Shown here: positions 1 through 11,200 of the stretch, in pieces
Layout of the letters: each line of letters begins with the position of its first letter
How positions within the stretch are numbered: position 1 is the first letter of the stretch
From: Serratia marcescens
GTDB lineage: Bacteria; Pseudomonadota; Gammaproteobacteria; Enterobacterales; Enterobacteriaceae
Assembly: GCF_001902635.1 (NCBI RefSeq)
Contig: NZ_MJAO01000030.1
Span: 1-53,652, forward strand
DNA: 53,652 bases
Reading direction: 5' to 3'
The notes under the pieces: model-generated
Told to the model about the DNA's origin: nothing
Databases searched by the model: none
Seen by the model: only the letters and a program-made list of their open reading frames with translations
Translations under genes and position numbers: made by a program

Positions 1-42
1 AATGGCGACACGAGAGTGAAGCGGTTGGAATGAAACAGAATT

Positions 43-162
43 TGCCTGGCGGCAATAGCGCGGTGGTCCCACCTGACCCCATGCCGAACTCAGAAGTGAA
101 ACGCCGTAGCGCCGATGGTAGTGTGGGGTCTCCCCATGCGAGAGTAGGACACTGCCAGGCAT
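43..162 (+). rRNA. rrf: 5S ribosomal RNA
   Basis: A 120-nt sequence that starts TGCCTGGCGGC and ends CTGCCAGGCAT, the two complementary ends of the enterobacterial 5S rRNA terminal stem. The interior is nearly identical to E. coli 5S as I recall it. Bases 1-42 are 23S-5S spacer. No further rRNA or tRNA follows before the terminator, so this is the last gene of an rrn operon. Confidence 0.98.
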
Positions 163-176
163 CAAATAAAGCCGAA

Positions 177-204
177 AGCCCTGAACTGACGTTCAGGGCT
201 TTTT
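177..204 (+). terminator. rrn operon intrinsic terminator
   Basis: A 10-bp perfect stem (177-186 with 191-200), a 4-nt loop and a run of T at 200-204. It lies 14 nt after the 5S gene and ends the rRNA transcript. Confidence 0.9.
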
Positions 205-298
205 GCTATGCGTAAAATGGAAAATCCGCGTTGTAACCCGCTTCATCTTTCATCTCACCACTCTTCCCTCCTTCTGATGCCAGAGAGACAGCCAGAGA

Positions 299-318
299 AA
301 AGGCCCCGAAGGGCCTTT
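299..318 (-). terminator. Terminator of the acs-yjcH-actP operon
   Basis: An 8-bp perfect stem AAAGGCCC/GGGCCTTT with a 4-nt loop, 37 nt downstream of the actP stop on the minus strand. On that strand the stem is followed by a moderately T-rich stretch. Confidence 0.7.
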
Positions 319-355
319 GATTAGGGTGTGTTTGCTTTTTTCACTTATTATTCGG

Positions 356-2008
356 TTAATGCGAGCTGCCCTGAGAGATGCCCAGCCCGGTTTGCGAACG
401 CACAAACTGGGCCCGGAAGCGTTCCCGCTCCTGCTGGCCGGCCAGCGAACCATCGGTAATCGAGAACAGCCAGGTGCCCACAAAGGCCACAATCATCGAG
501 AACAGCGCAGGGTATTCATAAGGGTAAATCGGTTTTTCATGGCCGAGGATTTGCACCCAGATCGTCGGGCCGAGGATCATCAGAATCACCGCAGTCAGCA
601 AGCCCAGCCAGCCGCCGATCATCGCGCCGCGGGTGGTCAAACGCGACCAGTACATCGACAGGATGATGATCGGGAAGTTACAGCTGGCGGCGATGGAGAA
701 CGCCAATCCGACCATAAAGGCGATGTTCTGCTTCTCGAACAAAATCCCCAGCGCGATGGCGACCAGGCCCAGCACGATGACGGTGATCTTGGAGACCTTC
801 AGCTCATCGCGCTCGGTCGCCTTGCCGTTTTTAATCACGCTGGCGTACAGGTCGTGGGAAACGGCGGAGGCGCCGGCCAGCGTCAGGCCTGCGACGACCG
901 CCAGAATGGTAGCGAAGGCCACCGCCGAGATAAAGCCGAGGAAGAAGTTGCCGCCAACGGCATTGGCCAGATGCACCGCCGCCATGTTGGTGCCGCCCAG
1001 CAGCGCGCCGGTGGCGTCTTTGAACGCCGGATTGGCGCTGACCAACAAAATGGCGCCGAAGCCGATAATAAAGGTCAGAATATAGAAGTAACCGATAAAA
1101 CCGGTGGCGTAAAACACGCTCTTGCGCGCTTCCTTGGCGTCACTCACGGTGAAGAAACGCATCAGGATGTGCGGCAACCCGGCGGTGCCGAACATCAACG
1201 CCAGGCCGAGCGACAGCGCGGAAATCGGATCGGAGACCAAGCCGCCGGGGCTCATGATGGCGATGCCTTTCGGATGCACCTTCACCGCTTCGGCGAACAG
1301 GGTATTGAAATCAAAGTTGACCGACTTCATCACCATCAGCGCCATAAAGCTGGCGCCGGCCAGCAGCAGCACCGCCTTGATGATTTGCACCCAGGTGGTG
1401 GCCAGCATGCCGCCGAACAGTACATACAGCACCATCAGGATGCCGACCAGGATCACCGCCACATGGTAGTTGAGCCCGAACAGCAGCTGGATCAGCTTGC
1501 CGGCGCCGACCATCTGCGCGATCAAATACAGCGCCACCACCACCAAAGAGCCGCAGGCCGACAGGGTGCGGATCGGTTTTTGCTGCAGGCGGTAAGAGGC
1601 GACATCGGCGAAGGTATAGCGGCCGAGGTTGCGCAGGCGTTCCGCGATCAGAAACAGAATGATCGGCCAGCCGATCAGGAAGCCGATGGAGTAGATCAGG
1701 CCATCATAGCCCGAGGTATAGACCAGCGCGGAGATGCCGAGGAACGAGGCGGCGGACATGAAGTCGCCGGCGATCGCCAACCCGTTTTGCAGACCGGTGA
1801 TGCGCCCGCCCGCGGTGTAGTAATCCTGACGGGAGCGGGTGCGTTTGGCCGCCCAGTAGGTAATGTACAGCGTGGCGCCGACAAACAAGACAAACATCAC
1901 GATTGCCTGGATGTTCAGCGGCTGACGATGCACTTCGCCGCCGATGGCGTCGGCACAGGCCAGGCCCGGCAGCAACAGCAGCGCGGCGGCAGAGAATAAG
2001 CGCTTCAT
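356..2008 (-). CDS. actP: Cation/acetate symporter ActP
   Basis: A 550-aa inner-membrane protein of the sodium:solute symporter family that takes up acetate and other short carboxylates. The N-terminus has a hydrophobic signal-like segment ending near residue 19 (LPGLACADA), then a run of hydrophobic helices typical of the 13-14 TM fold. Length and sequence match enterobacterial ActP. Its ATG overlaps the yjcH stop by 4 nt (ATGA), so translation is probably coupled. Third gene of acs-yjcH-actP, which couples acetate uptake to its activation. No anomalies seen. Confidence 0.96.
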   Translation of the reverse strand: MKRLFSAAALLLLPGLACADAIGGEVHRQPLNIQAIVMFVLFVGATLYITYWAAKRTRSRQDYYTAGGRITGLQNGLAIAGDFMSAASFLGISALVYTSGYDGLIYSIGFLIGWPIILFLIAERLRNLGRYTFADVASYRLQQKPIRTLSACGSLVVVALYLIAQMVGAGKLIQLLFGLNYHVAVILVGILMVLYVLFGGMLATTWVQIIKAVLLLAGASFMALMVMKSVNFDFNTLFAEAVKVHPKGIAIMSPGGLVSDPISALSLGLALMFGTAGLPHILMRFFTVSDAKEARKSVFYATGFIGYFYILTFIIGFGAILLVSANPAFKDATGALLGGTNMAAVHLANAVGGNFFLGFISAVAFATILAVVAGLTLAGASAVSHDLYASVIKNGKATERDELKVSKITVIVLGLVAIALGILFEKQNIAFMVGLAFSIAASCNFPIIILSMYWSRLTTRGAMIGGWLGLLTAVILMILGPTIWVQILGHEKPIYPYEYPALFSMIVAFVGTWLFSITDGSLAGQQERERFRAQFVRSQTGLGISQGSSH

Positions 2009-2316
2009 TGTTTCACCTCACGCAGAATCTCTGCAGTGAGGCGATCGAACTCGCCGTTGGCGCGGAACACGTAGATCCCGGTCAACACGAAGGAGATCAC
2101 GATCAGCCCGATACCGACCGGGATCCCGCGGGTAATGGTCGATCCGGCGGCGATCGGCGTGCCGAGCCATTGTGGATCGAAGGCGATCAACAGAATAAAG
2201 CCGACGTACAGCGCCAGCGTAATCAGCGAAAGCAGCCAGGCGAACCGGCCGCGTTTTCTCACCAGCTCTTTAAAGCGCGGGTTTTCTTCAATCCCTTGAT
2301 AAATGGTGTCATTCAT
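2005..2316 (-). CDS. yjcH: DUF485 inner-membrane protein YjcH
   Basis: A 103-aa small membrane protein of the DUF485 family. Two hydrophobic helices are visible (about residues 27-45 and 62-84) with a charged N-terminus. It sits between acs and actP, as in other enterobacteria, and its stop overlaps the actP start. The molecular role is not established; the conserved position suggests a helper of acetate uptake by ActP. A GGAGACAC stretch just before the ATG is the likely ribosome binding site. Confidence 0.93.
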   Translation of the reverse strand: MNDTIYQGIEENPRFKELVRKRGRFAWLLSLITLALYVGFILLIAFDPQWLGTPIAAGSTITRGIPVGIGLIVISFVLTGIYVFRANGEFDRLTAEILREVKQ

Positions 2317-2348
2317 CAGAGTGTCTCCAGTAGGTATTGATAGAGCAC

Positions 2349-2402
2349 GCCGCGCAGGGCCGCTCAGCGGAGGATAATCCGGATGAACGGCCTGAGGCGG
2401 CG
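2349..2402 (-). other. Imperfect stem-loop between acs and yjcH
   Basis: The 90-nt acs-yjcH spacer holds an imperfect GC-rich inverted repeat: CGCCGC plus GGGCC on one side, GGCC plus GGCGGCG on the other. It has no T-run, so it looks more like an mRNA-processing or stabilising structure than a terminator. Function is inferred. Confidence 0.4.
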
Positions 2403-2406
2403 TAAA

Positions 2407-4365
2407 TTATGACGGCACTTTCATTGATTGTTTTTCTTCCAACAGCTTGTCGACTACGGCCGGATCCGCCAGCGTGGAGGTATCCCCCAGGTTGCTGGTG
2501 TCGCCGGCGGCAATTTTGCGCAGGATACGCCGCATGATCTTGCCGGAGCGCGTCTTGGGCAGCGAATCTGTCCAGTGCAGCACGTCAGGTGTGGCGATCG
2601 GCCCTATCTCTTTGCGCACCCAGTTGCGCACTTCGGTATAGAGCTCCGGCGTCGGTTCTTCGCCGTGGTTCAGCGTGATGTAGGCGTAGATCGCCTGGCC
2701 TTTGATGTTATGAGGAATGCCGACCACCGCCGCTTCGGCGATTTTCGGGTGCGATACCAGCGCGGACTCGATCTCGGCGGTACCCAGACGGTGGCCGGAG
2801 ACGTTCAGCACGTCATCGACGCGGCCAGTGATCCAGTAGTAGCCGTCCTCGTCGCGGCGAGCGCCGTCGCCGCTGAAGTACATGCCTTTAAAGGTCGAGA
2901 AGTAGGTTTGCTCAAAGCGTTCATGGTCGCCGAACAGGGTGCGTGCCTGGCCTGGCCAGGAATCGACGATCACCAGGTTGCCTTCGCAGGCGCCTTCCTG
3001 CGGCGTGCCGACGTTATCGACCAACGCTGGCTGCACGCCGAAGAAAGGCCGCGTGGCGGAACCGGCCTTCAGCTCGGTGGCACCCGGCAGCGGGGTGATC
3101 ATGAAACCGCCGGTTTCGGTTTGCCACCAGGTGTCGACGATCGGGCACTTGGCGTTACCGATCTTGTTGTAGTACCACTCCCAGGCTTCCGGGTTGATCG
3201 GCTCGCCGACCGAGCCCATGATGCGCAGCGAATCGCGTCGGGTGCCCTCGATCGCCTTGTCGCCTTCGGCCATCAAGGCGCGAATGGCGGTTGGTGCGGT
3301 ATACAGAATATTGACCTGATGCTTGTCGACGACCTGCGACAGGCGGTTGACGCCCGGGTAGTTAGGCACGCCTTCGAACATTAGGGTGATGGCGCCGCAG
3401 GCCAGCGGGCCGTACAGCAGGTAGCTGTGGCCGGTGACCCAGCCTACGTCGGCGGTGCACCAGTAAACGTCGCCGTCATGATAGTCGAACACATACTTAA
3501 AGGTCATCGCGGCGTACACCAGGTAGCCGCCGGTAGTGTGCAATACGCCTTTCGGCTTGCCGGTCGAACCGGAGGTGTACAGGATAAACAGCGGATCTTC
3601 GGCGTTCACTTCTGCCGGCGGGCAGTCGGCGGAAACGCCCTGGGTCAGTTCATGCCACCACAAATCGCGGCCTTCCTGCCAATAGCCCGGTTTGCCGGTG
3701 CGTTGGAACACCACCACGTTGGCGACGCTGACCACGCCGGGATTTTTCAGCGCATCGTCGACATTCTTTTTCAACGGCACGGCACGGCCGGCGCGCAGCC
3801 CTTCATCGGCGGTGATCACCAGCTTGGCGTTGGAGTCGATAATGCGTCCGGCGACAGCTTCCGGCGAGAAGCCGCCGAAGATCACCGAATGTACGGCGCC
3901 AATGCGCGCGCAGGCCAGCATGGCGACCGCCGCTTCCGGCACCATCGGCATATAGATAGCCACCACGTCGCCTTTTTTCACGCCGAGCTTTTTCAGCACG
4001 TTGGCGAACTGGCACACATCATGGTGCAGCTGTTTATAGGTGACTTTCTTGGACTGGGCCGGGTCATCGCCTTCCCAAATAATGGCGGTCTGGTCACCGC
4101 GTTCAGCGAGATGGCGGTCCAGACAGTTGGCCGACAGGTTCAGCGTACCATCTTCGAACCAACGAATGCTGACGTGGCCCGGATCGAACGAGGTGTTTTT
4201 GACTTTGGTGTAGGGTTTGATCCAGTCCAGGATTTTGCCATGCTCACCCCAGAAGGCCTCTGGGTCTTGAACCGACTGTTGATAATATTGTTGGTATTGT
4301 GCCGGATTAATCAGGGCGCGTTCTGCAATTGCAGAAGGAATAGCGTGTTTATGCAGTTGGCTCAT
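2407..4365 (-). CDS. acs: Acetyl-CoA synthetase
   Basis: A 652-aa AMP-forming acetyl-CoA synthetase, the same length as the E. coli enzyme. It activates acetate to acetyl-AMP and then acetyl-CoA in the cytoplasm. Visible ANL-family motifs are the P-loop [11 protein letters not shown], the WWQTETGG region, the [14 protein letters not shown] hinge segment and the C-terminal [11 protein letters not shown], whose Lys is the catalytic residue regulated by acetylation in this family. The start is supported by an AAGGAGA ribosome binding site 6-7 nt upstream of ATG 4365. First gene of acs-yjcH-actP. Confidence 0.98.
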   Translation of the reverse strand: MSQLHKHAIPSAIAERALINPAQYQQYYQQSVQDPEAFWGEHGKILDWIKPYTKVKNTSFDPGHVSIRWFEDGTLNLSANCLDRHLAERGDQTAIIWEGDDPAQSKKVTYKQLHHDVCQFANVLKKLGVKKGDVVAIYMPMVPEAAVAMLACARIGAVHSVIFGGFSPEAVAGRIIDSNAKLVITADEGLRAGRAVPLKKNVDDALKNPGVVSVANVVVFQRTGKPGYWQEGRDLWWHELTQGVSADCPPAEVNAEDPLFILYTSGSTGKPKGVLHTTGGYLVYAAMTFKYVFDYHDGDVYWCTADVGWVTGHSYLLYGPLACGAITLMFEGVPNYPGVNRLSQVVDKHQVNILYTAPTAIRALMAEGDKAIEGTRRDSLRIMGSVGEPINPEAWEWYYNKIGNAKCPIVDTWWQTETGGFMITPLPGATELKAGSATRPFFGVQPALVDNVGTPQEGACEGNLVIVDSWPGQARTLFGDHERFEQTYFSTFKGMYFSGDGARRDEDGYYWITGRVDDVLNVSGHRLGTAEIESALVSHPKIAEAAVVGIPHNIKGQAIYAYITLNHGEEPTPELYTEVRNWVRKEIGPIATPDVLHWTDSLPKTRSGKIMRRILRKIAAGDTSNLGDTSTLADPAVVDKLLEEKQSMKVPS

Positions 4366-5267
4366 AGCTTTTCTCCTTGAAGTTGTTAATGATATGTCAA
4401 CTGAAGGTTAAGTATAGTTTGCCCCGATTCTTTGTTTCTTTTTTGCGCGGCAGATCACGCAACAAAGATATTGATTTGTAATCGTTCTGTCGTATTTGCA
4501 GTACGTATCTATCTATTTGGCGTTAAAATCATCATAAACCCGCGTTTTTAACCAAAAACACCTATCTAAAGAACAAAAAAGAATAAACAAACCGGCAATG
4601 CTCTTTGCCTCGCTTAATACATATGAGCGAGGGTGTCGGCTATTTTTTGCTATAAATCTTTTTGGCTTATTTCTCGCTATTAATATTCGAAGTTGATATT
4701 AACGCGATATAGCGATAGACGGCGCGGCGTGAAATAACGTTTTATTAACGTTTCATTCCTGACGAAGGCTGGGTGATACGTGGTGGAATTTACGTGACGG
4801 CACCGGTCGATTTTTAAGCGAAATATAAAGTGAAGCTGCATTTATGACCGGAAATGTCATCTGATTAATTCTCAATATCGTGACTTTTAAGTAACAAAAT
4901 ATAAACATCCTTTGTGGACTAAATATGCAGAATGGACGAAAAATAACGCACTTTCATTGTATTCAAAAAATCTTCACCGGCGTGGTTATGTGCTTCATTA
5001 CGTGAAAAATTATGTTTTTAATAACAAGCAATTATGTCATTTGAAATAGTAACGCGAAATTTTTGTGATTCGATTCAGCGCTCAGGCCTGACAAATCAAG
5101 GCTTGCAGAGCATGCCGCCCGGATGGTAAAGATTTATACTGTGCCGCACTCAAGGGCAGGTGGGCGCTTCCATTGAATTAACATAAGCCTGTATTAAATG
5201 ATTAATTATTCTTTTCGCTGTGTTGCGATTTTGCACGGCGAAAAGCGTCTTTGAGGACTTTTTGGGT
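4366..5267. other. 902-nt regulatory gap between divergent acs and gltP
   Basis: No convincing gene; short open frames here lack ribosome binding sites and family features. The stretch is strongly AT-rich, unlike its flanks. It must hold the acs promoter (minus) and gltP promoter (plus). A TTTTGTGATT half-site at 5061-5070 resembles half a CRP site, which would fit the known CRP control of acs, but the second half is poor. In E. coli the nrf operon lies between these genes; it is absent here. Confidence 0.6.
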
Positions 5268-6584
5268 ATGAAAAGTGTAAAAATTAGCCTGGCTTGGCAA
5301 ATCCTGATAGCGTTGATACTGGGTATTATTGTTGGCGCGGTATTGCACAACCAGACAGAATCTCGTGAATGGTTGGTCAGTAATGTTCTCAGCCCGGCGG
5401 GCGACATCTTTATTCGTCTGATTAAGATGATTGTGGTGCCGATTGTTATTTCCACGCTGGTCGTCGGCATTGCCGGCGTGGGCGATGCGAAAAAGCTGGG
5501 CCGCATTGGATTGAAAACCATTATTTACTTCGAAGTGATCACTACCGTTGCCATCGTCGTGGGGCTGACGTTGGCCAACGTATTTCAGCCCGGCCACGGC
5601 ATCGATATGTCGACGCTGACCATGGTGGACATTTCGCAGTATGAAAAAACCACCGAACAGGTGCAAAGCGGTTCGCACAGTCTGGTGGCGACCATTCTGT
5701 CGCTGATCCCGTCGAACGTCTTCTCGTCGATGGCCAAGGGTGACATGCTGCCGATCATTTTCTTCTCAGTGCTGTTCGGTCTGGGGCTGTCGTCGTTGCC
5801 GAAAGAGACCAAGGAGCCGCTGCTGAAGGTGTTCAAGGCGGTGTCCGAGAGCATGTTCAAGGTGACCCACATGATCATGCGCTATGCGCCGATCGGGGTG
5901 TTTGGCCTGATCGCGGTCACGGTGGCCAACTTCGGTTTCGCCTCATTGCTGCCGTTGGCCAAGCTGGTGGTGCTGGTGTACTTCGCCATCGCGTTCTTCG
6001 CCCTGGTGGTGTTGGGTGCGGTCGCCCGGCTGTGCAACCTGCGCATCTGGACGCTGATTCGCATCCTGAAAGACGAACTGATCCTGGCCTATTCCACCGC
6101 CAGCTCGGAAACGGTGCTGCCGCGCATCATTGAGAAGATGGAAGCCTACGGCGCGCCCAAGTCGATCACCAGCTTCGTGGTACCGACCGGTTACTCCTTT
6201 AACCTGGACGGCTCGACGCTGTATCAGAGCATCGCCGCTATCTTTATCGCCCAGCTTTACGGCATCGAACTGTCGCTGGGGCAGGAGATCGTGTTGGTGC
6301 TGACCCTGATGGTCACCTCGAAAGGGATCGCCGGCGTGCCGGGCGTCTCGTTCGTGGTACTGCTGGCTACGCTGGGCAGCGTCGGCATTCCGCTGGAAGG
6401 CCTGGCGTTCATCGCCGGCGTGGATCGTATCCTGGATATGGCGCGCACCGCGCTGAACGTGGTGGGCAACGCGCTGGCGGTGCTGGTGATCGCCAAGTGG
6501 GAACATCAGTTCGACCGCAAGAAAGCGCTGGCTTATGAAACGGAGTTTCTGGCGCAGAAGGTGAAGCCGGCCAATCAGGCTTAA
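5268..6584 (+). CDS. gltP: Proton/glutamate-aspartate symporter GltP
   Basis: A 438-aa dicarboxylate/amino acid:cation symporter of the inner membrane. It aligns along its length with E. coli GltP (437 aa). Family motifs include the TASSETVLPR reentrant-loop serine-rich segment, VPTGYSFNLDGSTLY and the C-terminal GVDRILDMARTALNVVGN. The frame is open upstream to 5220, but ATG 5268 is preferred: it gives the family N-terminus (MKSVKISLAW) and follows a GAGGAC ribosome binding site at about 5253. Monocistronic, with its own terminator. Confidence 0.97.
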   Translation: MKSVKISLAWQILIALILGIIVGAVLHNQTESREWLVSNVLSPAGDIFIRLIKMIVVPIVISTLVVGIAGVGDAKKLGRIGLKTIIYFEVITTVAIVVGLTLANVFQPGHGIDMSTLTMVDISQYEKTTEQVQSGSHSLVATILSLIPSNVFSSMAKGDMLPIIFFSVLFGLGLSSLPKETKEPLLKVFKAVSESMFKVTHMIMRYAPIGVFGLIAVTVANFGFASLLPLAKLVVLVYFAIAFFALVVLGAVARLCNLRIWTLIRILKDELILAYSTASSETVLPRIIEKMEAYGAPKSITSFVVPTGYSFNLDGSTLYQSIAAIFIAQLYGIELSLGQEIVLVLTLMVTSKGIAGVPGVSFVVLLATLGSVGIPLEGLAFIAGVDRILDMARTALNVVGNALAVLVIAKWEHQFDRKKALAYETEFLAQKVKPANQA

Positions 6585-6606
6585 TTCCCTTTACCCAGAT
6601 GCCCCA

Positions 6607-6640
6607 CGCCCCGGAAAGTGACGTCCGGGGCGTTTTATTT
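6607..6640 (+). terminator. gltP terminator
   Basis: A 9-bp perfect GC stem (6607-6615 with 6624-6632), an 8-nt loop and a T-rich tail at 6633-6640. Confidence 0.9.
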
Positions 6641-6734
6641 TGGGGTTTCTCCCCGCCCGCCATTTTCTTTTCTCTGCCCCAACGACGCGACTTGCATCCC
6701 CGCTTCACAAAATCTAAAGTGTTACCAAATTAAT

Positions 6735-6753
6735 GAAAATGATAATGGGTGTT
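6735..6753 (+). promoter_or_regulatory. Fur box upstream of the VibH-like gene
   Basis: GAAAATGATAATGGGTGTT matches 13 of 19 positions of the Fur consensus GATAATGATAATCATTATC. A second overlapping AT-rich half-site runs to about 6769. It lies about 110 nt before the gene start, which fits iron repression of the siderophore gene. Confidence 0.7.
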
Positions 6754-6860
6754 ATTATTATTTTCATTTATTGAAGATGTATGGATACACGCAAAAGCCG
6801 TTGAACGGCGGCAGCTCGCCCGTTCGGCGCTTTTATTCGGGCTTATCAAAGGTAGGTAAC

Positions 6861-8204
6861 ATGTCGGACACCGCTTTGGCCTCTGAATGGTTGCCGCTGG
6901 CGCCAGCGCAGCTTGATTTCTGGGAAGAATACACCTTGCACCCCGGGCACGCCTTGTCCACTGTCGCGCACTGCACCGAACTGTGCGGCGCGGTGGAGGA
7001 AGCGGCGCTGTGCCGGGCGATTGCCGTCACCCTCGCCGAGACGCAGGCATTCGCCCTGCGTTTTGGCGAACGGTGTGGCGACCATCCGCCGCCGTTACGG
7101 CACGATCCGCTGTGCACCCCGCCATTACAACGCATCGATCTGCAAACGCATCGCGACCCCTGGCAGGCGGCACAGAGCCTGATGCACGATGACATCGCGC
7201 AGCATCGGGTGCTGCACTGCGAACCGCTAGCCGCGGCCTGGTTGCTCAAGCTGGGGCCGGAGCGCTACCTCTGGTACGTACGTGCGCACCATATTCTGAT
7301 CGACGGATTCGGTATGGCGCTGATTGAACACCGCTGCGCGGCGTTATATGCGCACTACCTCGGCCAGAGAAGCGATAACGTTCCCTTGGGTGCTTTTGCC
7401 GCCTTTCAGCAGGCTGAGCTGGCTTACGCCGGCTCCGAACGCTGTGAGCGCGACCGGCGCTTTTGGCAGGCCTATCTGCCGCCGTCGCAGGCGCTGCCGA
7501 CGGTGCGCAAGGGCGGTGAGGCCTATGGCGTGCGGCGTCTGAGCACCCACCACCGGCTGCCGACGGAAGTGTCGCACCGTCTGGCGCAGCTCGCGGATCG
7601 CAGCGGCATCAATTGGCCCGACTTGCTGGTGGCGTTGTCGGCGGCCTGGCTGTTTCAGGTGATGCCGCACCACGCCCGGCAGGGCGATGCGTTGCCGATG
7701 TGGATACCGGCGATGAATCGCCGCGGGCAGGCCGCCACCAACGTCCCTTCGCTGGCGGTCAATACCCTGCCGCTGCTGGTGCCGCCGCCTCAGGCGGAGA
7801 CGCTGGGGGGCTTTCTGACGACGATGACGCGGCAGCTGCGTGAGTTGCGCAGCCACGCCGGCTATCGTCTGCGCCAGCTGGCCGCCGATCGCGGCGTGGA
7901 GCCAGACTCGCGCTTCTTTATCTCCCCCTTTATCAACGTACAGCCCTTCGATCCCCCCCGTTTTTCCGGCTGTAGCGGCACCCGCCGCGTATTGGCCGGC
8001 GGTTCGGGCGACGGTTTTAACCTGACTTATCGCGGCCGCACCGACGCCCGCGATCTGCAGGTGGATATCGATATCTATCTGGAGCAGTTTCCGGCGGAGG
8101 ATGCGTTGGATTACGGCGAAGCGCTACAAGAGTTCTTGCTGCGCGCGCTGCAACGGGAAGCGTGGGATCAACCGCTGGCGGCCCTGACGGCGCTGCCCGC
8201 CTGA
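6861..8204 (+). CDS. VibH-like free-standing NRPS condensation enzyme
   Basis: A 447-aa single condensation domain with no adenylation or carrier domain, the size of VibH of vibriobactin synthesis (about 440 aa). The active-site motif HHxxxDG is intact as HHILIDG (residues 143-149). VibH joins DHB from the aryl carrier EntB/VibB to a free polyamine. Here the likely reaction is DHB plus a small diamine or polyamine, as in serratiochelin or vibriobactin pathways; the amine is inferred. ATG 6861 follows an AAAGGTAGG ribosome binding site. An in-frame upstream ATG at 6777 lacks one. It has its own Fur-box promoter and converges on the Cy-A gene. Confidence 0.85.
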   Translation: MSDTALASEWLPLAPAQLDFWEEYTLHPGHALSTVAHCTELCGAVEEAALCRAIAVTLAETQAFALRFGERCGDHPPPLRHDPLCTPPLQRIDLQTHRDPWQAAQSLMHDDIAQHRVLHCEPLAAAWLLKLGPERYLWYVRAHHILIDGFGMALIEHRCAALYAHYLGQRSDNVPLGAFAAFQQAELAYAGSERCERDRRFWQAYLPPSQALPTVRKGGEAYGVRRLSTHHRLPTEVSHRLAQLADRSGINWPDLLVALSAAWLFQVMPHHARQGDALPMWIPAMNRRGQAATNVPSLAVNTLPLLVPPPQAETLGGFLTTMTRQLRELRSHAGYRLRQLAADRGVEPDSRFFISPFINVQPFDPPRFSGCSGTRRVLAGGSGDGFNLTYRGRTDARDLQVDIDIYLEQFPAEDALDYGEALQEFLLRALQREAWDQPLAALTALPA

Positions 8205-8210
8205 TAAAAC

Positions 8211-8234
8211 GCGGGCGGGGTATGTCCCGCCCGC
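8211..8234. terminator. Bidirectional terminator between convergent NRPS genes
   Basis: A perfect 9-bp stem GCGGGCGGG/CCCGCCCGC (8211-8219 with 8226-8234) lies between the stops of the VibH-like and Cy-A genes. On the minus strand it is followed by a TTTT run, so it ends the Cy-A transcript best. Confidence 0.8.
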
Positions 8235-8245
8235 GCTGTATTGCT

Positions 8246-11200
8246 TCAGCTTGCCAGCAACGCCGCGACTTCGCGTGCGTTCTTGCAGGGTAAGAGCGAA
8301 CTGCTCACCAGCCGGGTGCCGAAAGCGTCATTGAGACGTTCCGCCACCCGTTTGATATGCGGCAGTTTCAGCCCCATGGCGATAAACGCCGTCTCTTCTC
8401 CCCATTCCGGGCGTGGTGTCACGCCGATCGCCTGCCAGTAAATCGTCAGGATCTCGCCGCTGCGCGCCAGCGGCGCGTTCGGCGGCGGGGCCGCACAGGC
8501 GTTCAGCGCCGGTGCGGTTTGCTGGTGGCTCAGGTCGGCGCGGATGCGATGGCGATCGGTTTTGCCGTTGGCGGACAGCGGCAACGCCACGTCGTGAATA
8601 AAGCGAGTGGGAATATGGGTGCAGGGCAGATAGCCGGTGGCGAAAGCGCGGATCTCGGACAGCGGCAGCGGTTTGCCGTCGCGGGTCAGATACAGGGCGC
8701 CGAGTGCCGCTTCGCCGTTCTCTCCGCTGGGGTAATCCACCACCACCATATCCTGGATCGCCGGATGGCGGCACAGCACGTCTTCGATTTCCGGCAGTGA
8801 GACGCGAACGCCGCGGATTTTCACATAGCCGTTCACCCGGGTGGCGAACATGATGTTGCCGTCCGCGCGATAGTAGCCCTGATCGCCGGTGCGGAAAGCG
8901 CGCAGCGGTTGCCCGTCCGGCCCTTCGAGGGTGACGAAATCATGCTGTTTTAGCTCACCCTGTTCCAGGTAGCCCAGCGCCAGGTTGACCCCGGCGGTAT
9001 GAATGCGGCCGACCACGCCGGCCGGGCAGTGGCTGCCGTCGTCGTGGCAAATGAAGTAGCGGTTGGCCGGCAGCGGGCGGCCGTAAGGCACGGTGCCGCT
9101 CTCCTGCGGAGCGATCGGGTGCCAGATGCTCCAGATGGTGGTTTCGGTCGGCCCGCCGAGCGAGAACAGCGCGAGATCCGGGCGCAGGGTGCGCAGGGTT
9201 TGCACCGTTGCCGGTTTGATGTAGTCGCCGCCTTGCGCCACCAGGCGTAATGAACGCAGGCTGTCAGCCGTTCTACAGGTGAGCAGCATCTCCAGAATGG
9301 CGGGCACCGAGCACCACAGGCTGACCCGATGCTTTTCCACCAGTTGGTTCCAGCTGATGGCGTCTTTTTCCTGATGCGGCGCCGGCAGCACCAGCGTGGC
9401 GCCGGCGCACAGCGAACCAAACAGATCGAACATCGACATGTCGTGGTGCGGCGGCGTCACGGAAATGAAGACGTCGTCGGCGGTGACCGCCCAGCGTTGT
9501 TGGGTCTGGTGGATGACGTTGGCGGTGGCACGGTTGTTGAGCACCACGCATTTGGGCTTACCGGTGGTGCCAGAGGTGTACAGGTAGTAGCTCGCGGCCT
9601 GGCTGGCGCTGCGTTCCGCCAATGTCTGTTCATCCGGCAGCATGGGCGCGCGATCCGTCGGTGCCAGCAGGGCAGCCGGCGTCACGCCAATTGGCGTCTC
9701 CAGATCGCCGCCGTGCACCACCAGCGTTGGTCGGCAGTTTTCCAGCAGGTAGGCGGTGCGTTCCGGCGGCGAGTTGATATCGATAGGCACCCAGATCACG
9801 CCCAGCAGGGCGCAGGCGAGGCTAAATATGATCTGTTCCGGGCTGCGTGGCAGGTACAGCGCCACCACGTTGCCCGGTTGCACGCCGTGGCGCTGCAGGT
9901 TGGCGATCGCCGTGGCGATCCGCTGGCCCAGCTCGCGGTAGGTCAGCGTTTGCTCGCCGCAGATCAGCGCGTTGCCGCCGTTTTGCGCGCCGAACAGCCG
10001 CTCGGCCAGCTGTGCCAGATAAGGATAGGCAACGTAACTCGCTTCGCTGTCGTTGTGGCGGTAATGGGCCAGATCGATGAAGTCTCGTGGGGTAATCGCC
10101 AGATCGTCGCGTTGGCAACTGTGCAGGATGCGGCGCTGCAACGCCGCCAGCATGGCTTCTACCTGCTCGCCGTGCAGCGCCTGCTCGGCGTAGTCCACGC
10201 ACAGCTGCAGGTTCTTTTCGCTGTCCAGCGTCAGGCGAATATCAATGGCGACCTGTGGCGTTTGGGTCAGGCCGTCGTGGAAGCGTACCGGTGCCTGGGC
10301 CGGCAGCGTCTCCCAGCCCAGGCAGTTGGTGAGGATCACCGGCAGCGCCGGGCCGCCCTGGCTTTGGCCGAGCAACTGCCGCGCCAGATCGACGCCGGAA
10401 AACGTCAGGTGGTCGAGCGCGCCGAGCACGTCGTCCTGCAGGGTTTGCGCGCGCTGAATAAAGTCTTCGCCGTGGCGGGAATAGCGCACCGCCACGAAGC
10501 TGGAGGCGTTGCCCAGGGTGCCGTCGGCGGCGGGGAACGCCACCGGCACCCCGACGCACAGCTCGCCGTCGGTGGTCCAGTGGGCCAGCGTATCGAGGAT
10601 CAGCGCCGAGAGCAGGCTGTTGCGCAGCAGCGCATGCGGCGATCCCAGGCGGCCGAGTTGTTTTACCGTGTCGTGCGGCAGCGTCAGGGTGGCGCGGCGA
10701 TAGCGCGATGAGGTGAGATGGGCGAGCGGGGCGCGCCACGGCAACGCCGACGGGGTGGTGACATCCTGCAGCTTGTCGCGCCAGTAGGCCGCGTCGGCCT
10801 GGCGCTGCGCCGCCGGTGCGGCGGGGGGCGGCAGCGCGGCGGCGGTCGGCGCCAGAGGGCGATCGTCGAACAGGCGCGCGATCACGCTGGAGATCCCTTG
10901 GCCGTCGAGGATCAACGCATCGAAGCTGGTAAAGATCAGCGTATCGTACGGCGATCCCGTCGGATCCTGCTGTTCGGCCCGTAGGATCACGGCGATGCGC
11001 CACAACGGTTGGCTCGGATTGTGGCGCTGGTGGGAGTAACGCTCGCGCAGCTGTTCAACCTGGCGCTGCGCCGCTTCGCCATCAAGGGCGCGCAAGTCGT
11101 GGCGATCCAGATGCAGCATGGCTTCCGGGCGCACGTGCTGCGTGCCGCGCTGCACATCGATGCAGGTACGCAATGCCGGGTAGTGCTGTACCAGCTCGGT

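Noticed and set aside
317-1999. A 560-codon open frame antisense to actP
   Set aside because: Opposite strand of a clear symporter gene; composition (Gln/His/Arg/Asp-rich) is typical of an antisense shadow.
4366-5267. Hidden genes between acs and gltP
   Set aside because: Only short minus-strand frames that overlap gltP; no ribosome binding sites or family features in the AT-rich gap.
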